A DNA stretch of 64,000 nucleotides from Onthophagus taurus (Eukaryota > Arthropoda > Insecta > Coleoptera > Scarabaeidae), in NCBI RefSeq assembly GCF_036711975.1, contig NC_091966.1, forward strand, positions 7,199,501 through 7,263,500, in the 5' to 3' direction. The number at the start of each line of letters is the position of its first letter. The stretch's first letter is position 1. Made by a program: the position numbers and the translations under genes. Under the pieces are notes generated by a model that saw only the letters and a list, made by a program, of their open reading frames with translations, did no database searches and was not told where the DNA came from. Positions 23,881 to 43,200 of this stretch are shown one piece after another.

Positions 23881-26760
23881 CAAGAACTGCTGTGGTGACG
23901 TTGAAACTTCAATACTACTATTTACTTTATAGATCTAACGTACCAAAAGTACTATAACATTAAACGAGATACATGTACGCTAATAATATTCAAATTTACC
24001 ACTGTTGTCGTGTCAGGTATTTAGACATTAATGCCTCTATTGAAAGTATCTCGTTGTTAGAGAATTCATATTGATAAAGATTTATTCCGTGGGCATCTTT
24101 TCTCCCTAGTCCGTCGGAAGCTCCTAAACAGCTATATAATTAATAGTAATTTGCTAAATCAATGTTACTTACATGAAGATTCTTGTTCTGGCAGAATTCA
24201 ATTTCGAGATACTATTTCGAGTATAGAACTCATGTAAACAGTTCTATATGGTATTAGGAAGCGGGAGAGCAAGTTGTTAGTTTCTCAAAACCATTACTTA
24301 TATACCGCCATGACTGTAGATGTTTCAACGGTATTTCTTTTGCAATATTACTGCTATAATGAATAATTAAATTAGTTTATAAAAATGTTCTCGTAATCGA
24401 ACTGAATAACATATAATAACATTTAATTTAGGTTGAGTTAGGATGAGTTGATTAATTCAATATATTTTGGTGTAATATCTGAACCTAACTTACTATATAT
24501 TGTAGTAAATAACATTTTTGTGGCACTTTTATTTTCAGAATTTCGCTGTTTTTTTATCTTTTGATAGGTGGCAAGTTAATGCAACATTAGAAACGTGTTC
24601 TCGTGCAATTCTCATGATACTTACCTCGGTTTAACAGTGTGTTGTAAGTTTTAGTTACCTCAGTGAGTGTTTGTTGAGAGAGATATTGTAGTGTAAAAGC
24701 ACTTACTAAAAATGGTAGCTGATAAACGTCGTGGCTTTTTTCACCTTCGGAAACTTTTGTTATATGTGTATAATTAATAATTACATTCCAAAAGCTCAAA
24801 GCCAATAAGAAAACCAATACAACATACAGCTGTTTAATTAGGATGGAACTGGAGTACTTGGTTCGCGATCTAAAGCTTTTTAATGGGCAGATCATCTCTT
24901 GGAGTTGAAACTGCAATAACGGAACCTTCTAATTCCAGAGGCAAAAATTTCTAGATTAGTTCTAGATTAAGAGGTATTTTCTTCGCTCAATATTTCGACA
25001 TGGATAATTCAATGGGATCTGGAAAAGATGTCAATGATTTAATGATCGACTACATTAGTTCCCAAGTAAACTACTAACGCGCTCAGTATGAGTAAGTATT
25101 CAAATACTAGAAAGATTTTTCCTTCTACTGGACCAACTGAATAAACCTTTGTTATTAGCGGTTTTTCTCTTTAATTCTATATATTTCTACTACCTAAATT
25201 CCTGCATATACATTTTTGTTTGATTGCCCATAAGAAAAGGAAACGACTTGGGTTGCATAACTTTTTTGATATTCTCTGAGAACACACCACATAAAGTATA
25301 ACTTTATAAGCATTACTAAATGTACCTTATATGAATAAGGTACATGAATTTGCACCTTTTTGACATGAATATTATCACAATATGAAGGATTTGAAAGAGT
25401 GCAGATCTCAAAAACAACATTAATCTTTCATTTCTCTCTATGGAATAGAAGAGATAATGTGATTCAAATCTCTGCCATCATAGATTATGGTGAAAGAAGA
25501 AATATAATCTGAATAATTTTGTGCAACTGATGTTAGTACATATTTTTTTAAAAGTTTTTTTCTAGTTCCAAGTAAATAATGTTGATTATTAAAAAAAAAT
25601 TGTAGAGGTCTATTTCGTATTACTTATCTCCTAACATGATAATTTTTGTACTAAGTTTTGTGCTAGATTTTTTTGTTGCAAATCATTAGATCTTATTTTG
25701 TAAAGGTGGTTATTGATATCTCCCATAAAAAAAGACTAGTGTAAAATGTTTAACTTTGTAAAATCTCGATGAATATAGATGCTGGTAAAAAAATTAATAG
25801 AAAAATTACATTTTTCTTAATTAATTTTATATAAAAAAACAATTTCGAATCCAACATTAATTAAATTTATATTGAAATCATGATAATTTGGTCATCATAA
25901 ATATTTAATCCCCAAATATTGGTCAAAGATTAATTATAATATTATGGTTTATAATGAAACAATTGATAAGTATTTGTTTATAATTTTTTTTGGTTAATTG
26001 ATAGACGAAGTACCTTATGTACCATAAGATGAGTTATCAAGCACTGTTTTCCTATCTTACACTATGTCAATAATAAATAATGAACAATATAATGTCAAAA
26101 CATTTTTTTTGTATAAAACTTACTCTAAAATCTACAACATTTCAGACCCAGATAAACGTTTAACAAACGCCTCACTAACTATAACAAGCGTATACAATAG
26201 ATAAAACACACAATACATCGGTACAAATGTTGCTTTTTTGGCAATGTTAAATTATTATTTACCTTATAAACTAACTTACAGAACGAATACAAAATATCAT
26301 TAGTGTAATGAGGAAGATAAAAATTTTCAGTGATAATAGTAGTTCAATAATTGTAGTCTCTTAAGCAGTTCTGATTTAAGTAGTAGGAAGAAGACATTCA
26401 GTTGGTTTCTGGTTTTGTGGTTGTCCAGCGGGAGACGTTACAGTTCGAAACGTTGCAAATATAGGAAGCACTATAAAATCAGTCCCAAATTGTCAATTGG
26501 AATGTTATTGTTCATTAAGAACAATATTTAACACTCATTCACGTTATACGTCCTCAATAATCGCCTCTGTTTTGGTAAAACTTTAAACATCATAGAAATG
26601 AAGGAGCAAGTATCTTAAGTAATAATTTGATATCTAGTTAATTCGACAATTACAAATAGTTAGTTTGTTCCCTTTTCTCACTTGCTGTATGTGTCGACAA
26701 CCCGTAATTAGAAATTATTTTTAAGATACCCCTGTTTTCCATGTTTTACAAATTGTGTTA
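23881..26760. other. AT-rich gene-free region
   Basis: Long A/T runs and no convincing coding segment. A 109-codon minus-strand frame at 24,587-24,916 gives a peptide I do not recognise, with one hydrophobic stretch and no homology that I can name. It is probably chance. The region lies beyond the 3' end of the TASK gene. Confidence 0.4.
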
Positions 26761-26766
26761 ATTATT

Positions 26767-26772
26767 TTTATT
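26767..26772 (-). terminator. Candidate poly(A) signal of the TASK gene
   Basis: AATAAA on the minus strand about 265 bp after the exon 4 stop codon. Other AT-rich candidates exist nearby. Confidence 0.3.
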
Positions 26773-27037
26773 TTTACCTTAAACGTGCATTAAAAATTTC
26801 CCAATGTTTTCCCTCAAATTTGAATCAATTCATTGAAAACATTTAAGTAAATTTCTTGTCATTTCGTTCGGACAAATAAATCGAAACAAAAACGACAAAA
26901 TAAAAACTAAAAAGTAAAACTAAGTTAAAAAACTTACACAATATTTTAGATAAATAGTCTGTGTGAACTCTTAATGTTCTAATAATTACTTAGATAATCA
27001 CAATCACGATTCAACTATAATCGATGTAGTCAAGTCG

Positions 27038-32168
<5,131 letters not shown>

Positions 32169-32940
32169 GGCATTATTAATTAGCATAGAATAGATAATAG
32201 ATTTGTTAGAGCCAAATCTTCGACTTTTGGGCAGAGTACTACGAGAGTTCTCAGAGTTTCATAAATGAAAAGCCACAGAAATGAAATTAAAGTCCATTTC
32301 TTAAGACTTACCTCATGATCAGATGCTCGTTGGGTGCAGTGAGATTAGGATCGATTTATAGCAACGATACTGATTGAATAATAGAAATGGAACACTTGAT
32401 CCTACACACAGAATAGTAAATACCGTTAGTAGGCTACATATTGCTAACAGAAGACTGAATTTGCTTGCAGAAGCTTAAGTAGTGCATGCAGAAAATTGAT
32501 TACTGCTTACATAAGATAAGACACACGATAAAAAATAAAATATTACTGGCAGAAGAGGATACTGTTAATAGAACACTTAATGCTACACACTGAATAATAA
32601 TTAAACTTGGTAATAGGCGCTGCCTACTACTAACTGTACAGGATAGAAGAATGGTTTTCCAATAAGAACGACTCACTGTTAACAGTCTGTGGCGGCCATA
32701 TTGTTTGGTTTTGATGATAAAACTTTATTATCAAAATGACTGTTCGTTAGCGCACGTTTTACGTCAATTGCGATGGCCCTCAAAGTTGACTGTTTAACAT
32801 TTGGTAACTAAATTCGATAAGGCATAAGCGAAATGTAGGGAGCATAAGAAATATTATGGCCATAAGAAAAGATTATAGGTCTCTGGATTTTGGATGTAAC
32901 GGAAGTGAAAAATAACCAGAGTTGCGAATAGAGATGTGTA
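32169..32940. repeat. 700-bp interspersed repeat, copy 2 (upstream of TASK)
   Basis: Direct repeat of 28,793-29,495 with about 90% identity by eye. The extra tttggttttgatgataaaac segment splits the 'ctgtggcg...' and 'cgttagcgcacgttttacgt' blocks. The two copies bracket TASK coding exons 1-3. Confidence 0.85.
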
Positions 32941-33594
32941 ACACTGCGCTGCGCGACGTAATTGAGTTAACTCAGTACAGTGTGTTACGTTCGCTGATAC
33001 CCAACTTTAAAATGAGTCAACTCAATTGCGCCACCGTTGGCGTAGTAAAGCACGGCGGTGTGGCTTGAAGATTTACAAATATGTATGTAAGTGAAAATTC
33101 CAGCCCTTAATCACGTATAAAATTTTCATTTGCTAGAACTTGGACCGAGACAGCAGGCGGTACCGGCGCAGTTGACCGGCGAGAGATAGATCAGCTAGTA
33201 TCAGTGTGTCAGCGCAGCAAATTGCACATGATTAGTTGCGAACGCACAACCGCATCTTCGATTTTTTTATCGAACGGTTGCAAAGATATCGATCTTTAAA
33301 GTGAGGGATCTTGACTTTTGGCACGGATAGTAGTTGTTTGCTATGTCCGCGTCCGATTGTGTTATGTTACTAGGTATAGGTGGAATTGATTCTGTTTATA
33401 AGGGAATTTAGACCGATCTTCGTGTTAGCGTGATTCGGCATAAAGGCACTATTACAAACACGCACACTGATAAACCCACAACTAGCACACCCGACATCAC
33501 ATCCCGCACAAACCCGGCAGACAACAATCCTCGTCGATCCTCAAGACTTTGGAGACCATAACGTCGTAATAGTTGTACATAATTCAATTCTCAC
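32941..33594. other. CpG-containing spacer
   Basis: 33,140-33,560 has higher G+C and CpG than the flanks and precedes a LINE fragment on the other strand. It may be transposon leader sequence. No coding frame is supported. Confidence 0.3.
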
Positions 33595-34080
33595 AATTCC
33601 ATCAAACCACACTCCAAGATCTTTCAATATTGAGATATCTTAAAGTGTGATGTGACGTTTCTGACTGTATCTCATTATCTGGCATTTGGAAGTATTTAAG
33701 GTTAATTTGTTGTCAGAACACCACAAATAAAGTCAGACTAAATCTAACTGGAGTAATTCAAAATGCTGCTCACAACCAACAGTCCTAAACAGTTTCAGAT
33801 CGTCTGCGTATAAGAGTGAATTCGTATGGAAATTGTAGTTAAATCATTTATATAGATGTTGAACAGCAATGGGCCTAGTATGGATCTCTGGGGTACGCCA
33901 CTCGCTTTGCCTTGACTTCATACCACTTAACTCAACGTATTGTCTGCGATCGGACACATAAGATACCAGAAGTCGTGTGAGAAAGTGACCACATCCAAAC
34001 CTTTCCATCTTTTCAACCAACAAACCATGGTCCAAGCAATCAAAAGCCCGTGAAAAGTCAGTATATCACATTCACCTGCT
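33595..34080 (-). mobile_element. Jockey-like LINE reverse transcriptase fragment
   Basis: The minus-strand frame 34,035-33,844 reads DHGLLVEKMERFGCGHFL, then LLVSYVSDRRQYVELSGM, the block between the first catalytic Asp and the PQG motif of Jockey-clade reverse transcriptases. The following 'VPQRSILGPLLFNIYIND' segment is found after a frameshift near 33,900. Further left, broken frames continue to about 33,600. No intact element. Confidence 0.8.
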
Positions 34081-35415
34081 CTCGAGAATCTAGTACATTT
34101 AGTTATTTTACTAATACGAGGATGGGGTTGTTAAAATGTTTGAATCGCCTTTATGGACAGAGAGTTGTAGGTATTGTTGTTCACGTCTTTCTGTGCTGCG
34201 TTTTATCTTTTAGCCTGATTATCTAATCAAAAGTCTTTTTAGTTATTTGCCGTTATTGTTGTTGCTGATGTTATTCCAGGAGATATGTTTGGCAATTTGA
34301 GGATCTGAATTGGAGGAAATATGTGGAAGACCTGCCCACGTTGCATCTTCGTACACTTAAAGTAATCTTGCACATTTAGGGAGTCTTTTGCAAAACGTGC
34401 TGCACATTTTGTGTAGTGTGTGTCCTTCTTATTGTGTACTAGCACGTTGTCGATCTTTATGATATCGCAGACCTTAGACATGTCCTAGGTTACCCACAAT
34501 TCATGAAATAAACTAAATAAGTATTCTCTCCCTTTTTGGTTTGATACGTTTTATTATTTCTATGGCGTAGTTGGGTTGGTTTGGCGTAAATCATTGTAAT
34601 TTTTTCGTAGGTGGTGTAGGATGCAACCTTAAAAACTTTCTTTTTTCATTTTCCCGCTCTTTGGGGATGTAAATAGTACTCGAATAGTATCATAGCCAAA
34701 AGATCAATACCTCTTTTGTAATCTTCCTAATTGCTAATTAAATTGTTTGTGGTTCTCCAGGGTATACATAAGTCATATCGGCAGTAACCCTTTGTTATGT
34801 GGTGGAAATATTTTAGTCTCGAATTTTCTGGAAAGTAGTGAAGATTACTATTTTGTTCAGAGTGTGAAACTATGATTACATTGTCGGAATCTTCCAAGGG
34901 ATTCTTTTTATGTCATCTAATTTCATTTAACGGCTGAACGTGCTACTGATTATATAAACAAAATTTACATATAAGGAAAATTTAAAAAAATACACTGTCA
35001 AGTGGTAATTTAAAAGTTAATCATCTCCACACTCCCTTTGTTAAAATAAAGCATTAATTAATTGCAAATTTCTAGTTTCTTAATTCAATTTATTACAAAC
35101 AGTACATTAAAATATAATTTTAAAGTAATCAATATTAATAAATACGTTAATCTTTTTTAAATTATTTGTGTTTTATTACAAGAAGCTAAATAAAAAGCGT
35201 TTAAAACCCGACATAAACATCTGCGGACCACAACGATAACCGGTGGTTTGAGTCTGCGTCAACGTTCAACAAAGGACAAACAGTTTAAATCGATTAGTAA
35301 CCTTAATATTTTCGTTTCGTTCAACACGGTGTTATCAAAGTTCTGATAAACTTTGCACTTTTGGACGCGTCTTTCTTGTTGTGCCCAAAAATATCCGTCA
35401 ATCATACGATTGCTG
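34081..35415. other. Gene-free region upstream of cathepsin B
   Basis: AT-rich. An 80-codon minus-strand frame (34,239-34,481) is unrecognised and probably chance or transposon debris. The distal promoter of cathepsin B should lie toward the right end. Confidence 0.35.
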
Positions 35416-35421
35416 TATAAA
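35416..35421 (+). promoter_or_regulatory. Candidate TATA box of cathepsin B
   Basis: TATAAA lies 50 bp before the start codon. This predicts a transcription start near 35,445-35,450 and a leader of only about 25 nt. Confidence 0.45.
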
Positions 35422-35470
35422 GAATCGATTCGTTGAGGTGTTAAGATCATCATAAAAAGTAATTAAGAAA

Positions 35471-36627
35471 ATGAAAATCGTGTGGCTTCTCTTGGCTTAC
35501 GCGTGGTGCGTTCAAGCACATCATCCTTTATCCGATGAATTCATCAACCTGATTAACGTTAAACAAAATACATGGACTGCGGGGAAAAACTTCGACGAGA
35601 AAATTCCGTTGAGTTATTTTACGAAATTAATGGGAGCTTTACCTGAAACAGTTAAATTGCCGTACCAAGAATCACTTTTAGGAGTTGAAGATATTCCGGA
35701 AAATTTTGATTCGCGTGAAAACTGGCCTAACTGCCCAACCATAAGAGAGATTAGAGATCAGGGGTCATGTGGATCATGTTGGGTAAGTTCATGTTTCATA
35801 AACAAAGATTTTATTTTTATAGTTTTTTAATAATAGGCCTTTGGAGCTGTTGAAGCTATGTCAGATCGCGTTTGTATCCACTCAAACGCTACGGTTCATT
35901 TTAGATTTTCGGCAGATGATTTGGTTTCTTGTTGCTATACTTGCGGAATGGGCTGTAATGGAGGATTTCCTGGAGCTGCTTGGCATTATTGGGTCCGAAA
36001 AGGTTTAGTTTCTGGAGGTAATTATGGCTCAAATCAGGTAAGAACATTTGATTGTAATCATTTTAGTTCTTATTAACGCAAATATTTGAAATAAATAGGG
36101 TTGTCGTCCTTATGAAATTGCACCATGCGAACACCATGTTAATGGAACAAGACCACCATGTAGTGCTGAAGGAAAAACACCGAAATGTACAAAACAATGT
36201 CAAGAATCTTACCCAATTACTTACAAAAAAGATTTACACTATGGAAAAACAGCATATTCAATTCGCAGTAAGGAATCAGACATTCAAAAAGAAATTATGA
36301 CTAATGGACCAGTTGAAGGAGCTTTTACTGTTTATGCAGACCTATTAAACTATAAAAGTGGTAAGTAATTCAATCATGTAAGCATAATTTGGATTAAGAA
36401 ATATTTATGTCACATTTTTAGGAGTTTATCAACATGTTGAAGGAAGTGCTTTAGGTGGACATGCAATAAGAATTTTAGGCTGGGGTGTTGAAAATGGAAA
36501 CAAATATTGGCTTATTGCTAATTCATGGAATTCTGATTGGGGTGATAATGGTTATTTTAAAATGCTAAGAGGAAAAGATCATTGTGGTATCGAAAGCAGC
36601 ATCACTGCTGGTTTACCAAAATTTTAA
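35471..36627 (+). CDS. CtsB: Cathepsin B cysteine protease, four exons, complete
   Basis: Exons 35,471-35,782; 35,837-36,037; 36,099-36,360; 36,422-36,627; all GT/AG and in phase; 326 residues, near the usual length. Residues 1-16 are a signal peptide (hydrophobic WLLLAYAW). Residues 17 to about 78 are a C1A-B-type propeptide. The mature enzyme starts near IPENFDSR. The active-site Cys is C103 in QGSCGSCW, split from [11 protein letters not shown] by intron 1. The catalytic His is in [11 protein letters not shown] and the Asn in [12 protein letters not shown]. The occluding loop is intact ([20 protein letters not shown]), including the double histidine that gives dipeptidyl-carboxypeptidase activity. 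The cysteine pattern matches cathepsin B, and the glycine-rich CNGGFPG loop is present. The protein is expected to be lysosomal or, as in many beetles, secreted to the gut; the sequence does not separate these. No inactivating change is seen. Confidence 0.97.
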
Positions 36628-36769
36628 TTTGAAAAATGTTGTAAATAAGATATCAATTTGTTTTCTAATTTTCATTTATATTAAAAACCCTTTGTGTAGA
36701 ATGCCTTATAATAATATAATATAAGTACATACAAGTTAAAATGATTTGTTGATAAAATCCTAACCTCAA

Positions 36770-36775
36770 AATAAA
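36770..36775 (+). terminator. Candidate poly(A) signal of cathepsin B
   Basis: AATAAA 143 bp after the stop codon. Weaker AT-rich variants occur earlier. Confidence 0.4.
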
Positions 36776-37266
36776 CTTACCGGTCGAAATATCTCTTCTA
36801 AAAACGAAATGAAATTGTCCCATTTGTAAATATTGATAAGATGCGAGTTAAACATAATTTAATTGTTCAAAATATAACCAAAATTGATTACTTAATAAAA
36901 AAACATTAACTATTACACCTTTAATACACTCACTCCGTTCATCAATCAGTGCCATTTAAATTCCTAATTTCACACTAGCGCCATCTTTTTAAATGCGACA
37001 ACATTTAAATGAATACAAATATTCCATATTGTTGATAAATAATCTTTGTGAAATCTTGAACTGAATCCATAAAAATCATCAAAATTATATTTATTATTTA
37101 AAATTTAACTAAAATTTTATTTATTATTCTAATATTGCTGATAATTCATGTTGGTAGCCCTGCTTTTCATCAAATATATGTCACTTTTCGAATTCCACGT
37201 GTGGATGTTTATAACCTAAAAATTTCACATGATATTTAAAGTTGAAAAAATAAATAATACTCAATA

Positions 37267-40200
37267 ATGGCCCGTTTAAAAGGTAAAATATTTAAATAAT
37301 TCCACTTTATAAATTGTTTCAAAATTACTTTTTAGAATTATTAGATATTTTGGATAATGAAGATGAACCTCTACCAAAACGCCTAAAATTAGCTGATACT
37401 GCTTTTAAATCATCATTATTACCCATACATTTTAAGGATGTGGGGCTTTTAAACTGGTTAATGGAGCTGGGAAAATGTGGTGATAAAGAAGTTTTAGATA
37501 AAGTGAATGAATGGTTGTGTTCGGAGGAAATTGTTAATATTGCGAAAAGTGATGTATCACAAGAATATGTTTTTGATCTCTTAAAAGTAAAATTAAAGTA
37601 TTAATAATTTTAGCATCTTAATTTTTATATTTTTTTAGAGAATTACGTTAATTTTAAAGCATCAAGATAACAGGAACTTTGAAGAATTAATTGTAAATTC
37701 ATTTCTTCATATAATAAGCAACAAAACATTCCAGCAATTTTTTAAACACGATCTTGAAGTTTATTCGAAACTTGTTAGTCAAGTTGTTATTCACATTCAA
37801 AGTTCTGATCAATTATTATTAATATTCAAATCTGACGAATTATTTAATAAATTATATTTGTCAGAAGAAGAAAGTTATAAAACATTTTGTAAATTTTGTT
37901 CACAATTATCAAAAATCATCGACAAATTTAGTAACATTAAAAAAGAAATTGTTGCATTTACAAGTAAGGTAAGATATTAACCATTTCATTCACAAAAATA
38001 AATTTTATCAATGTTATGATTTTAGCGATTATTTCAAAACAGCTCAAAACAATTTGAAAAATATTTCGAAATCATCTTTGAACAAACTGGAAATGAAAAC
38101 TTAAATGAATTAAGTATTCCAAAAATAATAATCGACATTATAATTGAGAATTACTCCTCAAAAAACTTATCAGTAATTTCACTTATTTATCATGCATTTT
38201 GTTCAAGTTTTGAATCAAAATTCTCGATAATTTATGAATTCACAGCATTATTACTTCAAATTTGCGGGATAGATGTACAAGAAAAATTCAAATTTTTGTT
38301 TGATTATAAAAATCTTTCTTACGACGTTAACTTTTCAATGGATGTTATAAGCAATATCTACGAAGAGCTTAAAGATTTAAAAACAAATCCAGATGATAAA
38401 ATTGATGTTTTCAACATTTCTATGACCACTCAATCATTATTAACTACCATAATAAATATAACTGACCCAACAAAAGCAGTATTAAATATTTTTACATATG
38501 CAATTCAAGCAGAACCACTAATTTTAGAACCAATGTTAAGCACAATTTTACCATACGTCATGTTTAGCGACATTACCGAATATGTTGATGAATATAATAA
38601 GTTATTATTGACTATTTTGGCTGTTTCTGCTAAATTATATCGACTATCAAATTTAATTGCGAAGATGTTACAATGTATTAAACATTATTCACCAAAACAT
38701 TCTTTGGAAACGGATGTATTCGCTTTTAAAGGAACTGTGGAAAGGAAAAAGGAACTTTGTATTTGTGATGTTGAGTTGATTTTACCTGCTCAAGTTTTAG
38801 AGAGTTTTTCTAAACATATACTTGATTTACCTAGCTGGCAGGTTATTAATATTTTTACATCTTTTGTACATCACTTAAAAATTGTTTCAGAAAGTTTTAA
38901 TGAATTGTATTTGGGTAAGTATAAGAAATCTAATTTTAATTAGTCAAAGTGGAATTATTAATGCTTCTTTAACTGAATTGGTTTTATCAATTAATCATTT
39001 GGAATCTTTTACTTGCTCTTGGGAAAGCAACCTTGATACCCTTTCTTAAATATAAGCTTAATCTTACAGTTACTTTTTCATCTAAAACATATAGCTGCTA
39101 TGATATTTGTTCAGTAAAAGTTCTCAGCAATTAGACAAAACTAAAACTGCGAGTACATAACTATGTAGTTACATAACTTACTAAGTTAGGTACATAACTA
39201 TGACCAAGAGGCTCTTCAAGAACTGTCTTCTCCGCCTGCCAGGAAAGATCCGACTTCTTAATCTGGTCATCTGATTCCTTTATTCTGAGATATGCTGGTT
39301 CGCCAGGACTTGACTTAGTGGATTTTACACTAATATTCTAAAAAACGGCTTTATAGCAAAGGAATTTAACCCTTTGTGTCCCGACGGTACTTTAAAGTAC
39401 TGGTAGTTTTAAACACTCATTTTAAACTGTAGTCATCTGATAGAAGATGGAGAAGACGGGAAAAACAGACTAAAATTCCAGGATACCATTATCCAGAGAG
39501 AATAATTGGCGATACTTTATTAATCCTACAGATTATTTTCTAACACTGATGGGCAACTTTGCGAAAGATAAACTTGAAAGAAGATATTGGCATACGTTTC
39601 TTAATGAGTTATCACAGTTTGCCAAGCTATAAACTCTTCTGGAGTAATGCTGAAGACTTGGATGTACCACTTGTCATGCGAACAATGACCAGTAACAGGT
39701 TTCAGGAGATTTTATCATATCTGCATGTTATGATCATGGCACTAGCCAGTTGGCTGTGGATGAATCCAATCCAACCTAACAATTATTATATATCACCTTA
39801 AAGAGAAAGCTTTGAGCTTTAATTTAGAACAAGTCTCATTCCTTAATTTCAATAAATACGGCTTCCAGACATTTTTAAATTAGCATCTTTTTTGACGTTC
39901 TTAGGTTGTATGAAAATGTAAGTTTTGTTTCAACATTTTTTTTCTCAATATTTTTCCAATCCAACCTAACAATTATCATACATCATTTTAAAGAGAAAGC
40001 TTTGAGCTTTAATTTAAAATAAGTTTCATTCCTTAATTTCAATAAATACGACTTCCAGGAATTTTTAAATTAGCATCTTTTTTTGACACTTTTAGGATAT
40101 ACGAAAATGTAAGTTTTGTTTCAACATTTTTTATCTCAATATTTTTCTAATCCAACCCAGCAATTATTATACATAATTTTAAAGAGAAAGCTTTGAGCTT

Positions 40201-43200
40201 TAATTTAGAATAAGTTTCATTTCTTAATTTCAATAAATACGGCTTCCAGAAATTTTTAAATTAGCATCTTTTTTGACGTTCTTAGGTTGTATGAAAATGT
40301 AAGTTTTGTTTCAACATTTTTTTTCTCAATATTTTTCCAATCCAACCTAACAATTATCATACATCATTTTAAAGAGAAAGCTTTGAGCTTTAATTTAAAA
40401 TAAGTTTCATTCCTTAATTTCAATAAATACGACTTCCAGGAATTTTTAAATTAGCATCTTTTTTGACACTTTTAGGTCTTAGGAAAATATGTATAAGTTT
40501 TGTTTCAACATTTTTTTTCTCAATATTTTTCCAATCCAAGCCAACTATTATTATACATCATTCTAAAGAGAAAACTTTGAGCTTTAATTTAGAACAAGTC
40601 TCATTCCTTAATTTCAATAAATACGGCTTCCAGGAATTTTTAAATTAGCATCTTTTTTGACATTCTTAGGTTGTACGAAAATGTAAGTTTTGTTTCAACA
40701 TTTTTTTTCTCGATATTTTTCCAATTCATCCCAACAATTATCATACGTCATTTTAAAGAGAAAGCTTTGAGCTTTAATTTAAAATAAGTTTCATTCCTTA
40801 ATTTCAATAAACACGGCTTCTAGGAATTTTTGAATTAGGATCTTTTTTGAAACGTAGATTATGCAAAAATGTTAGTTTTTGCTCAATATGTTTTTCTCAA
40901 TATTCTATCAGATTTTCGTCGTTTTGTAGATACAGGTTTGATAAATAAATATTCCAATTTACTGCGTCCACGAAAATGTCGTAGCGCAAGTTCAAAAGAA
41001 AGAGGAAGTTGTGAATATTGTTCTGCCAAAGCTAGACCCCACTCAAAATGTACTGCGTGCAATGTTTATTTATGTTGTAATGAAAGAAAGAACTGTTTTT
41101 CTGAATGTCATAATGTGAGTTAGCTAAAGCAAATTCTTTTTTATGGTTAATTTGTGCTTCTTTAAGCCGTGCTGTCTTCGTGTTTTTATTACGTCTAAAC
41201 TCTAAGTCTATTGTTAAGATGATTCCCTCTATTCCGGCCAACCAAGTATCAAATCATATTATACTAGCATCAAAGATAAAGACTACACCAGGCGTATTAA
41301 GAGGGAGCTGAAAAAGATTAAGGCCGCCTACCAGGAAAGATTCGACTTCTCAAAACCTTTCACATATGATGAAGTCTCCATCACACTCCAACAAGCAAAG
41401 CCCCGGGCTTCAATGGCATTAATAACGAGTTCCTGGTTAAGTACAGCTGGTTCGCCAGGAATTGGCTTACTGGATTTTACACTAATATTCTAAAAAACGG
41501 CTTTGTACCAAAGGAATTTAAGAAGATAAAGATCTATTGCTACAAATAGCTAACAAAATTCGAACACGGCATGGCTTATAAAAAGGCATACTCCATAAGT
41601 GGAACAAAACCCCGCACACCATGTGTGTTCAACCTATTTGGAAAATGAGTAGCCTCTTTTGTAGTTAATATTATTATTACTTTTAATTAATTAGAAAAAA
41701 TAAAAAACATAACATTATTTCTTCTTAATTTCATTTTGATTAAAATTAGAAAAAAATAAGAATTATTTACATTTCAACAATTAAATTAACACAATTTACT
41801 TCCAGATAAATTAAACCATACCTACATCGAGCTATTATCAACATTATTTTGCACATTTTTATCAACTGTAAGAATAACTGAACATACAACACCTGATTTA
41901 GTAGTAAATAAATTTATTAAAACCATGTTGGATTTAAAAGATGTTCTACAAGTTTTGGGGAATTCCTTATTGGATTTGAATCATGTAAGAACCCAACAAA
42001 ATTGTTCAATTAATAATAATAATATTATTACTTTTTAGAATTTAAACATAATGCGTTCTTATTTAAATATAGCATTTATGTGGGGGGAGATCCTAACATT
42101 ATTAAATTTTTATTCGTCGTCAAGTGAAGTATCAAAATTAAAACCGATTAATAACACGAATGATTATCAAATTTGTTGTATATCGTATATTCACCCGTAT
42201 TTAACCGCCGATCAATGGAGTTCTATAACAGAAAGAATAACAAATTTCGGCGAGAAAAAATGCAAAACCATTTTGCAATTACTTCAATTACAAAATATTA
42301 AAGCGATTTATTTATTTGAAAATGGAAATCTGGATGTAGCGGCGTTATTTTTAAGAAATCTAACGCAATCCCCATCGTTTGAAAGTTTACTCTCTGATAG
42401 ATTTGTTAATACAATATTACTTCGAAATTTAGAACCTAATTTAGTCTCTTTGTTGGGAAAACACTTTATTAAAGAAGTTTTGCACGACGAAAACCACGTT
42501 TTTTGGTTATCTGGTGTTTTGGAGAGTCCCGAATTAGTTGAAAAAATTATCTTAATGGTTTTAGTTAAAATTGCGAAATGTTGTAAACCGAAAAAAGATA
42601 AAGAACAAGTTGACGTTAAAGAATTGTTGAGTACTTTATTTGTAAGTGAGTTTGAAGAAATATGTTGTGATTCTTTAAAATATCATCAAGTTTTCAAGAA
42701 TTATTTGAAACAGCAAATTTGGAATGAAAACAAATTAAGTGACTATTTCGTTTTGTTAAAAAAATTGCCCATTTTAGCACAACATCCTCAAGTTCAATTA
42801 ACTATATTTTTATATTTATCATCACTCTTAAAATGTTTAATAAAGGAGGAACTTAAATTAAAAGATGAAGTTGAAAAGATTATTGTGGGTAAGTTTCTAA
42901 GTGAATAGTTTTTATTATAAAATGATTTAATGATTGTTTTAGGAATGATTCAATATCCTTCTGATCTCCTGATTAATTTACCAGCTGAATACATAATAAC
43001 TTTCATATTAGAAAATACAACCGATTACAAAGTTGTATTTCAATACTGGTTAGAAAATTTATTACAAAACGCTTCTAATTTTATTAACCAATTTCAAAAA
43101 CTTGTTTCTTATTTACTACAAAAGTTTGGCGATGATGATAAAATTCGACATTGTATCATACAAGTTTTAAATTATTTAAATAAGGTTTGTATTTGGTTTG

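Noticed and set aside
24587..24916. 109-codon minus-strand frame as a membrane protein
   Set aside because: One hydrophobic stretch in AT-rich DNA is expected by chance; no promoter, splice or family evidence.
36112..36300. 62-codon ATG frame inside cathepsin B
   Set aside because: It is an out-of-phase shadow of exon 3, whose true frame encodes the occluding loop.
39766..40910. CRISPR-like or other array of direct repeats
   Set aside because: Eukaryotic context, unit of 190 bp with no repeat-spacer alternation; it is an ordinary tandem repeat.
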